Part shown: piece after piece, positions 5,282 to 11,000 of the stretch
Layout: the number at the start of each line of letters is the position of its first letter
Numbering within the stretch: position 1 is the stretch's first letter
Assembly (NCBI GenBank): GCA_945871415.1
Contig: CAMBWG010000027.1
Location: 1 to 12,489, forward strand
Source: an uncultured Desulfovibrio sp.
GTDB lineage: Bacteria > Desulfobacterota > Desulfovibrionia > Desulfovibrionales > Desulfovibrionaceae
Direction: 5' to 3'
DNA: 12,489 bases
Notes under the pieces: generated by a model
What the model saw: only the letters and a program-made list of their open reading frames with translations
What the model was told of the DNA's origin: nothing
Database searches by the model: none
Position numbers and translations under genes: made by a program

Positions 5282-8258
5282 TTTCTTCCGTGCGGCCGGC
5301 AATGGCGCTCTTCCACTCGCTGCCGAAGGCGCTTTCGTAGACCCAGTCCGGGGGGAAGCCCAGGGGCAGACGCCCGAACTTGCCGAGCAGGAGCTTGCGG
5401 AAGGCGTCGTTGCAGTCGCGGTAGAGGTCCAGACGGGCATGCCGCATTTCCGAAGACAGTTCGTTTTCAGGCGTGCGCACCACATGACCGAGCACTTCGA
5501 GCAGGAAGCGGACTTCGTCTTCGCCCCCTCTCTTCCAGGCTCCGGTCACGGCAAGGAAGGCCGTGTTCCAGGTGATCTGGGAGCCGGGCGTCACGTCATG
5601 GTAACGCACGATCTGCCGGGTCCCTTCAAGGAACTTGAGCATATAGGGCAGCAGGTGGATGTAGCCCTGCTTCATGGCTCCTTCCTGCGAGGAGGAAGTG
5701 GCGCCGCCGGGCATGCCGTGACGGGTCACGTCGTAGTCGATACCCTGGAAGTACGGCGCGCAGTAGCGATCATAGTAGGGCATGATCTGCTTGCAGACGA
5801 AGTTTGCCGCCCGGATGGCATCCTTGTTGAGGCGGGTTTCAAGACCCAGCTCGTCTTCCATGTAGGCCACCGTGGACAGGACATCGCCCTGCCCGTAGGC
5901 CCGCACGGCGGAACCCAGACCCACGTCGATGATGTGGGCCCCGGCCTTGGCGGCCGCGCCGCAGGAACAGACGAACAGGCCGTCCGTATAGTGACGATGG
6001 TAGTGCAGCACCAGTTCCGGCCAGCGCTTGCGCAGGGCCGTTACCAGTTCCGTCATGAAACGCGGCGGGCAGACGCCGGCCATGTCCTTCAGGCCGAGAA
6101 TGATGTGCCGCGAGGCTTCGCTGGGGCTCTTGCCCATGATGTCGCCCATCATGCGCAGGAAGGATTCCGTCACGCCCAGATAGTGTTCCACGTCGAAGCC
6201 CTTGGCCCACGAAAGGGAAATGGCGGGCTCGAAGACCACGTCGCGGCGATCCATGACCACTTCGGCAATGGGCCGCATGTTTTCCACATGATTGAGGAAG
6301 TCGAAGCAGCGCACCACGGAGTAGTGATCGCAGATCATTTCGCCGGTCAGGCGCATGAGGTTGCGGGGCTGCGGCGTGTAGCCCAGCACGTTGGTGGAAC
6401 GCACCAGCAGCTGTTTCAGCGTCTTGGGCGCAAAGCTGTTCCATTCGCGGGCTTCGCTGAAGGGATAGGTCATGTTGGCCATCATGGCCACATGGAAGTG
6501 CGCTCCCCCGCCGTTTTCGATGGAGAAGTAGCCGGCATTGTCAAGGTAGGGGCCGATGAGCCGATCCTCGGCAAGGCGGAAGCGGTTGCCCGAATTGGAT
6601 TGCGTGAAGTCGCGCGGCGTGGTGTCGGTAAAGTGGACGTAGCCGGAACCGCGGATGAAATCCAGCAGAGCTTCGCGATCATCATGCGGATAGGGCGACG
6701 CCTGACGGCGCTGGGCGGCGCTGATGGGCGGCAGCACCGGCTCGAAGGGGCCGAGCACGGGGGTGTCGCTGGAGCGGTAGACGCCGAGCTGCACGTGGGG
6801 ATTGTAGCCGCGGGCGGAAATTTCCGCCACCAGACGGGCCAGACGCTCCCCTTCAGGCGCCAGGTCCGTATACTGCATCAGCTCGGGATGATTGGCGATG
6901 AAGTTGGTGTTGATATTGCCCGCACGGAAGTCGGGATGCTTCAGCACCTGCTTGAAGAAGGGAATGGTCGTCTTGATGCCGCCGATGATGTACTCGCTGA
7001 GGGCGCGCTGCATGATGCCCACGGTCTTTTCCCAGTCATGGGCGTAGGCAATGAGCAGAGAACCGGCGGAGTCGTAGTTGGCCGGGAATTCGTAACCGGC
7101 GCAGATGTTGGAGTCCAGACGCACGCCGGGGCCGCCGGGGGACACATAGCGGGAAATGAGGCCGGAGTTGGGCGCAAAGTTGTCCTGCGGGTTTTCGCAG
7201 TTGATGCGCACCTGCATGGCGCAGTACGACGGCCGCAGATTTTCTTCGCGGTAGCGCAGTTCCGCGCCGAAGGCCACGGCGATCTGCTCTTCCACCAGGT
7301 CGATGCCGTAGCGGCTCTCGGTGATGCCGTGTTCCACCTGAAGGCGGGTGTTGACTTCAATAAGATAGGGCGTGCCGTCGGGCAGAACAAGAAATTCCAC
7401 CGTGGCCAGCGAATGATAGCCCACGGCGCGCACAAGACGACGCGAGTAATCCTTGAGCTGTTCGCGCAGGTTGCGGCTCAGGCCCTTCCACGGCGACGGG
7501 GTGATTTCGATGAGCTTCTGATGATTGCGCTGTACGGTGCAGTCGCGTTCGTCAAAGGCAAAGACATTGCCGTACATGTCGGCAATGACCTGAATTTCGA
7601 TGTGGCGGACATCGGCAAGGAATTTTTCCACGAAAAGACGCGGATTGCCGAAGGAGGCCTGCGCCATGGTGGACGCCTTGAAGAAGGCGTCTTCCAGCTC
7701 GGCTTCGTTGTGAATGGCGAAGATACCGCGACCTCCGCCCCCGCCCTCGGCCTTGAGCATGATGGGAAGGCCCATTTCGCTGATGAGCTTGCGGGCCGTC
7801 GCCACGTCCACGGCTCCGTCGGAGCCGGGAACAACGGGAATGCCCAGCTTGCGGGCAACGGCGCGGGCCTGCACCTTGTTGCCCAGCAGATTCATGGCCT
7901 CGGCGGTAGCGCCGATGAAGGTAATCCCGGCTTCCTTACAGCGTTGCGGGAAACGGGTATCTTCCGAAGCAAATCCCCAGCCGGGGTGAATACCCACCAC
8001 GCCGCGCTGGCGCGCCTTGTCGATGATGCGGTCAATATCCAGATAAGCGCGGGGATCGGGGCCGAGCAGGACGAGCTCCTGCGCAGCCGAGGCAGAGGGC
8101 GCAGTCTTGTCCACATCCGTCGCCGTCATGGCGGCGACAGCGTCGAATCGTTCCCTGATGGATCGGCAGATACGCCGCGCAGGGATACCACGGTTGGCGA
8201 CAAGGATGGTCTTGCCCCGCAAAAACTCCTGAACTTCCGCAAATGTCTTGTTGGCCAT
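5091..8258 (-). CDS. pyc: Pyruvate carboxylase, N-terminal part (BC and CT domains)
   Basis: This frame encodes 1055 residues, of which the first 992 are genuine and the last 63 (Arg/Ala/Pro-rich) are out-of-frame read-through. Residues 1-470 are a biotin carboxylase domain: HPGWGFASED (91-100), the ATP-binding glycine loop KAEGGGGGRG (169-178), ERDCTVQRNHQK (237-248) and EVNTRLQVEH (301-310). Residues about 535-840 are a carboxyltransferase TIM barrel: DTTPRD (545-550; Asp545 at the metal-ligand position), LKDMAG with Lys724 where the family has the carboxylated lysine, and HYHRHY (752-757), whose His754 and His756 match the metal-binding HxH. The usual Asp after that HxH is Tyr here, and HEMPGG is HGMPGG (847-852), so the carboxyltransferase is a divergent type. 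Without the downstream biotinyl domain this product alone could not complete the reaction in cis. Confidence 0.88.
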   Translation of the reverse strand: MANKTFAEVQEFLRGKTILVANRGIPARRICRSIRERFDAVAAMTATDVDKTAPSASAAQELVLLGPDPRAYLDIDRIIDKARQRGVVGIHPGWGFASEDTRFPQRCKEAGITFIGATAEAMNLLGNKVQARAVARKLGIPVVPGSDGAVDVATARKLISEMGLPIMLKAEGGGGGRGIFAIHNEAELEDAFFKASTMAQASFGNPRLFVEKFLADVRHIEIQVIADMYGNVFAFDERDCTVQRNHQKLIEITPSPWKGLSRNLREQLKDYSRRLVRAVGYHSLATVEFLVLPDGTPYLIEVNTRLQVEHGITESRYGIDLVEEQIAVAFGAELRYREENLRPSYCAMQVRINCENPQDNFAPNSGLISRYVSPGGPGVRLDSNICAGYEFPANYDSAGSLLIAYAHDWEKTVGIMQRALSEYIIGGIKTTIPFFKQVLKHPDFRAGNINTNFIANHPELMQYTDLAPEGERLARLVAEISARGYNPHVQLGVYRSSDTPVLGPFEPVLPPISAAQRRQASPYPHDDREALLDFIRGSGYVHFTDTTPRDFTQSNSGNRFRLAEDRLIGPYLDNAGYFSIENGGGAHFHVAMMANMTYPFSEAREWNSFAPKTLKQLLVRSTNVLGYTPQPRNLMRLTGEMICDHYSVVRCFDFLNHVENMRPIAEVVMDRRDVVFEPAISLSWAKGFDVEHYLGVTESFLRMMGDIMGKSPSEASRHIILGLKDMAGVCPPRFMTELVTALRKRWPELVLHYHRHYTDGLFVCSCGAAAKAGAHIIDVGLGSAVRAYGQGDVLSTVAYMEDELGLETRLNKDAIRAANFVCKQIMPYYDRYCAPYFQGIDYDVTRHGMPGGATSSSQEGAMKQGYIHLLPYMLKFLEGTRQIVRYHDVTPGSQITWNTAFLAVTGAWKRGGEDEVRFLLEVLGHVVRTPENELSSEMRHARLDLYRDCNDAFRKLLLGKFGRLPLGFPPDWVYESAFGSEWKSAIAGRTEEIAAGKPAGREPGRGRGRLPRSAQAAADPGRVRALLEPSRRCAQDHSVPQHLRRSQQSAAACLV

Positions 8259-8283
8259 TCCCTCAGCCCTTTGTAGTCTCGTT

Positions 8284-8317
8284 GGCGGGAGATACCCGCC
8301 CTGCCCGTTTTCCGGGC
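8284..8317. other. Two tandem hairpins between birA and pyc
   Basis: GGCGGG (8284-8289) pairs with CCCGCC (8295-8300) over a 5-base loop, and GCCCG (8303-8307) pairs with CGGGC (8313-8317). They lie in the 66-bp gap between birA and pyc. Neither is followed by a T run on the minus strand, so they are not intrinsic terminators; they could modulate message stability or pyc translation, or be chance in GC-rich DNA. Confidence 0.3.
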
Positions 8318-8324
8318 CATGCGC

Positions 8325-9125
8325 TCAGCGAGTCTGATCCGGACGCAGACTGCCGCTGTGGAGAATGCGCTTCCGTCCGTCGCAGACAAGGCGGAGACCG
8401 CCGTCAGAAGCAAGTCCCTCAAGACGGCCGTGCGTTTCTTCGCGACCATCATCCACTATGACGTTGCAATCTCGCCACAACAACAGTCGTTCGGCTTCTT
8501 CACGCCAGTGCGCTGCAAAAAAGCGTTCCCTAGTATATGCGGAAAACAGATGTTTTACAAGCCGACGCCACAGACTCTCGGCTGTGGGCACGGCGTTTTT
8601 TTCCGGGAGCAGACGCGCCAGACAGGTTGCGGGCATGGCGGCGTCCCGGCGCATGTCTTCCTCGCCCGGGCAGAACAATATATTGATGCCGATGCCCGCA
8701 AGCAGGCAGTCGCCCCGTTCTTCCAGCAGCAGCCCCGCAAGCTTGAAGACCTGCCCGCCCTGCGACACGACAATGTCATTGGGCCATTTCAGCGCCGTTT
8801 CCCAGCCCAGCGCCCGCAGGCCCAGCGCCAGCAGCAGTCCGCAGACAACGCCGCCCTCGGAGCCGTTGAACGGCGCCTCCTGCGGCAGGCGCAGGGCGGC
8901 ATACAGATTACCGGGCGGCGAATACCAGCGGCGGCGCAACTGTCCCCTGCCCTGTCGCTGGGCAACAACCTGCACGCTTTCCCAGGGGGCCAGACGACCC
9001 TGCGCGGCCAGGCGGCAGGCGCTGTCAAGGCAGGAGTCCACTTCGCCCAGACGCCAGACAGCGGGCCCTTCCGGCTCCGGAGCGCTTGGCATCCGGGGGA
9101 TACTTGGATAACAATGGGCAATCAT
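8325..9125 (-). CDS. birA: Biotin--[acetyl-CoA-carboxylase] ligase, monofunctional
   Basis: The 266-residue enzyme activates biotin to biotinyl-AMP and transfers it to the lysine of biotin carrier domains. Family motifs are GRGQLRRRW (59-67, the biotinyl-AMP loop), KWPND (113-117), FKLAGLLLE (127-135, Lys128 at the active-site lysine) and AGIGIN (143-148), followed by the small C-terminal SH3-like domain (about 212-262). The start at 9125 is backed by AAGGA at a good distance. It lacks the N-terminal winged-helix DNA-binding domain of E. coli BirA, so it should not act as a repressor. The usual STN near the biotin pocket reads SCL here (31-33). It is the first gene of the minus-strand block, 66 bp ahead of pyc, whose product is its obvious substrate. 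The upstream gap holds a repeat element that may contribute its promoter. Confidence 0.93.
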   Translation of the reverse strand: MIAHCYPSIPRMPSAPEPEGPAVWRLGEVDSCLDSACRLAAQGRLAPWESVQVVAQRQGRGQLRRRWYSPPGNLYAALRLPQEAPFNGSEGGVVCGLLLALGLRALGWETALKWPNDIVVSQGGQVFKLAGLLLEERGDCLLAGIGINILFCPGEEDMRRDAAMPATCLARLLPEKNAVPTAESLWRRLVKHLFSAYTRERFFAAHWREEAERLLLWRDCNVIVDDGREETHGRLEGLASDGGLRLVCDGRKRILHSGSLRPDQTR

Positions 9126-9136
9126 GGTTTTTTCCT

Positions 9137-9273
9137 TAGAGCATTGTCAGTTTGAAACGCTGTGCGTTTTCAGCCTTATACGGCCTGTCGTGCCGCGGAA
9201 AAAACGCGTCTTTTCCGTTCACTCCTGGCCGGGCGCCTCGCGTTCCGCCTTTTTCAATGGCAAAACGCTCTAG
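9137..9273 (-). repeat. Interspersed element with imperfect terminal inverted repeats (copies C and D)
   Basis: Read on the minus strand, 9220-9137 matches copy B nearly end to end (GGAAAAGACGCGTTTTTTCC, ACGACAGGCCGTAT, TTTCAAACTGACAATGCTC). A second end-like sequence, TTTTTCAATGGCAAAACGCTC, sits in the opposite sense at 9250-9270. The outer edges are TAGAGC...GCTCTA, giving imperfect inverted termini over about 20 bases and a 137-bp unit flanked by TA. It occupies most of the 166-bp divergent gap between birA and the nucleotidyltransferase gene, so the promoters of both must lie in or beside it. There is no coding capacity, which is compatible with a miniature inverted-repeat element; mobility is inference. 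Confidence 0.6.
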
Positions 9274-9291
9274 AAATATGCCGGAGAACAA

Positions 9292-10398
9292 ATGAGCATC
9301 TATCTTGTAGGCGGCGCGGTGAGGGACCTGCTGCTGGGACGCCGTCCCGGCGATCTGGACTTTGCCTTTTCCGGCAGCCTGGAGTCCTTTGCGGCCTCAC
9401 ACGCCGGAGCGCAGATCGTAGGCGTGAGCGTGCGCGTCTGTCTCTGGCACGGGCGCGAGTATATGCCGCTGCATGAAAATTCGCTGAAACGCGATCTCGC
9501 CGCGCGAGATCTGACCATCAACGCGCTGGCCCTTGAAGAAGACGGGCGTCTGTACTGCCATCCGCAGGCCCTGCGGGATCTGCGGGACGGTATTCTGCGC
9601 CCGGCCTCTCCCTCAGCCTTTCAGGACGATCCCCTTCGTGTTTTTCGCGTGGCACGTTTTGCGGCCGCCCTGCCCCGCTTCCGGCTTGCCGACGAGTGCG
9701 CGGCGCACATGCGCGCGGTGCCGGACGAAGCCCTGCGGGCCATCCCCGCGGAACGTGTGGGCCGGGAACTGCTCAAGGCTCTGGCAACGCCGAAGCCCGG
9801 ACGTTTTCTTAAAGTTCTGGATGAAGTTTCCTGTCTGCGTGTCTGGTTCCCGGAGCTGAGCGGGGCGTCGATCGTGCCTGCCGGCCCCCTGCCCTGGCAT
9901 GCGGACAGCGTGCTGGAGCATCTGGCCGCGGTCATGGATGCCGTGCAGGGTGATCCGCTGGCTGTATGGATGGCCTTATGCCATGATCTCGGCAAGTTGA
10001 GCACGCCGCCGGAGGAGTTACCGCATCATTACGGCCATGAAAAACGCGGCATTCTGCCCGCCGTAAAACTCGGGCGGCGGCTGCGGTTGCCGCGCATCTA
10101 TCAGCAGGCGGGGGCCCTCGCCGCGGAAGAACATATGCGGGCCGGTCTGCTGCTGTCCATGCGTCCCGGAAGTCAGCGGGATGTCCTGTGGCGCGTGCAT
10201 CGCTCCGGTCTTCATGACTCCTTCTGGCGTATGGTGGATGCCGACGGAGGGTGTCCGCTGTCTGCCGAGGCGACGCGTCGTGTGGCGCTGCTTCAGGACA
10301 TACATTTGCCGCCGGAGTGGCGTAACCGGGGGCGCAGTTCGGAAGTCAGACTTCGCGAGATGCACTGCGCCGCCCTGTCCGCTCTGCGGGAAAAATAA
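9292..10398 (+). CDS. tRNA nucleotidyltransferase, class II, HD domain; possibly CC-adding
   Basis: A 368-residue member of the class II tRNA nucleotidyltransferase/poly(A) polymerase family, which builds or repairs the 3' CCA of tRNA without a nucleic acid template. Motifs are GGAVRDLLLG (7-16), the catalytic pair Asp21 and Asp23 in DLDFAF, RDLTINALAL (72-81), the nucleotide-selecting DDPLR (112-116; usual EDxxR) with VARFAA (120-125), ERVGREL (154-160), and an HD domain with CHDLGK (230-235) and HHYGHE (245-250), as in E. coli Cca. Length is about 45 residues below E. coli Cca; roughly 20 are missing between the Asp pair and the RD motif, where CCA enzymes have the flexible loop needed for A addition. 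The start has GGAG five bases upstream. It is divergent from birA and convergent with the next gene. Family is certain; CC-only activity is inferred from the deletion. Confidence 0.9.
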   Translation: MSIYLVGGAVRDLLLGRRPGDLDFAFSGSLESFAASHAGAQIVGVSVRVCLWHGREYMPLHENSLKRDLAARDLTINALALEEDGRLYCHPQALRDLRDGILRPASPSAFQDDPLRVFRVARFAAALPRFRLADECAAHMRAVPDEALRAIPAERVGRELLKALATPKPGRFLKVLDEVSCLRVWFPELSGASIVPAGPLPWHADSVLEHLAAVMDAVQGDPLAVWMALCHDLGKLSTPPEELPHHYGHEKRGILPAVKLGRRLRLPRIYQQAGALAAEEHMRAGLLLSMRPGSQRDVLWRVHRSGLHDSFWRMVDADGGCPLSAEATRRVALLQDIHLPPEWRNRGRSSEVRLREMHCAALSALREK

Positions 10399-10404
10399 GG
10401 CTGG

Positions 10405-10427
10405 AGCATTTCACCTTTGAAAATGCT
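10405..10427. terminator. Likely bidirectional hairpin terminator between convergent genes
   Basis: AGCATTTCA (10405-10413) pairs with TGAAAATGCT (10418-10427) with one bulged A, followed by TTATT on the plus strand. On the minus strand the T-rich run TTATTTTTC comes about six bases after the stem. It sits seven bases past the nucleotidyltransferase stop and abuts the stop of the minus-strand gene at 10428. The stem is nearly the same as the right-end hairpin of the repeat family (AGCATTTCA-AAC-TGAAAATGCT in copy A), so it may be a repeat remnant acting as a terminator. Confidence 0.55.
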
Positions 10428-10946
10428 TTATTGCAGGCGTCTGCCCTCCGATGTTGTGGCGAAACCTGCTTTGGCGGCAATATCGGCAAGCAGGGAGGTA
10501 AAGACGCGCTGCTGCGCGCGCAACAGCATGGCCAGATCCTGCATATCGGCACCGTGTGCGCTCATGGCGTCAAAGGCATTGTCCCACACTTCGCGGAACT
10601 TTTGCGCGTGATCGTCCGGCGAACTTTCCCGCAGCAGGGTCGCAATGCCGTCGTTATAGTCCTGAAGCATGGCGCGCAGGCTCCTGTGATGCGGCAGAAG
10701 ATCCTCGCGGGCCTTTTGCAGCTTGCCGTTCCAGAATAAATCTATCCTGAACAGAAATTCCCGCCAGGCATCTTCCTCGGCCAGGCGGCGCGTCGTTTCG
10801 TCGCTTTCAAGACGTTCGACGAAGGCCGTGGCCAGTTCCGCGGAATAGAACCAGCCGATGGTGATGAATCCCAGAAAGGTGGGCACGCAGACGGCCCAGC
10901 GCACGCGGCCGTCCGCGGTGGCGGCCTTGCGACAGAAAAACATCAT
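10428..10946 (-). CDS. Small single-pass membrane protein, unknown function
   Basis: The 172-residue protein is not one I recognise. The start at 10946 is chosen over the longer frame from 10979 because AAAAGGA lies six to eight bases upstream. A hydrophobic segment at about 17-37 (AVCVPTFLGFITIGWF and neighbours), preceded by Arg and Lys residues, predicts one membrane helix with the N terminus inside. The remaining 135 residues are mostly charged, helix-forming and without cysteine, likely exposed to the periplasm. The gene begins 54 bp after the stop of the exported dipeptidase/transpeptidase fusion on the same strand with no terminator visible between them, so the two are probably co-transcribed and may act together at the envelope; that link is inference. 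Confidence 0.72.
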   Translation of the reverse strand: MMFFCRKAATADGRVRWAVCVPTFLGFITIGWFYSAELATAFVERLESDETTRRLAEEDAWREFLFRIDLFWNGKLQKAREDLLPHHRSLRAMLQDYNDGIATLLRESSPDDHAQKFREVWDNAFDAMSAHGADMQDLAMLLRAQQRVFTSLLADIAAKAGFATTSEGRRLQ

Positions 10947-11000
10947 AGTCGATTCCTTTTGTGCGTATATGCGCTCCACGCAGCGGCATGGGCATGAGTT

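Larger units (their letters stand above)
4556..8258 (-). pseudogene. pyc: Pyruvate carboxylase gene, frameshifted as read
   Basis: Pyruvate carboxylase uses bicarbonate, ATP and covalently bound biotin to make oxaloacetate from pyruvate, the anaplerotic feed into the incomplete or reductive TCA pathway of anaerobes. Two overlapping reading frames together cover one full enzyme: biotin carboxylase and carboxyltransferase domains in the first, biotinyl domain in the second. Frame 1 reads through ...SAIAGRTEE at codon 992 (5285-5283); the second frame continues as SPLESLQDVNL. Dropping one A of the minus-strand triplet (T run at 5282-5284) restores a 1233-residue protein, a normal length for the family. 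The start at 8258 has AAGGG eight bases upstream. There is no other damage, so the gene is either a recent mutant or a sequencing error in an intact gene. It is 66 bp downstream of birA, whose product would biotinylate it. Confidence 0.9.

Noticed and set aside
5270..5295. Programmed +1 frameshift in pyc
   Set aside because: No slippery codon followed by a rare codon or stop, no internal Shine-Dalgarno-like stimulator evident, and pyruvate carboxylases are not known to use recoding.
5214..8276. A 1020-codon open frame on the plus strand opposite pyc
   Set aside because: Same antisense effect; the minus strand encodes recognisable biotin carboxylase and carboxyltransferase domains.
8319..9155. 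Open frames on the plus strand opposite birA
   Set aside because: Shadows of birA; no motif and no ribosome site, whereas birA has all ligase motifs.
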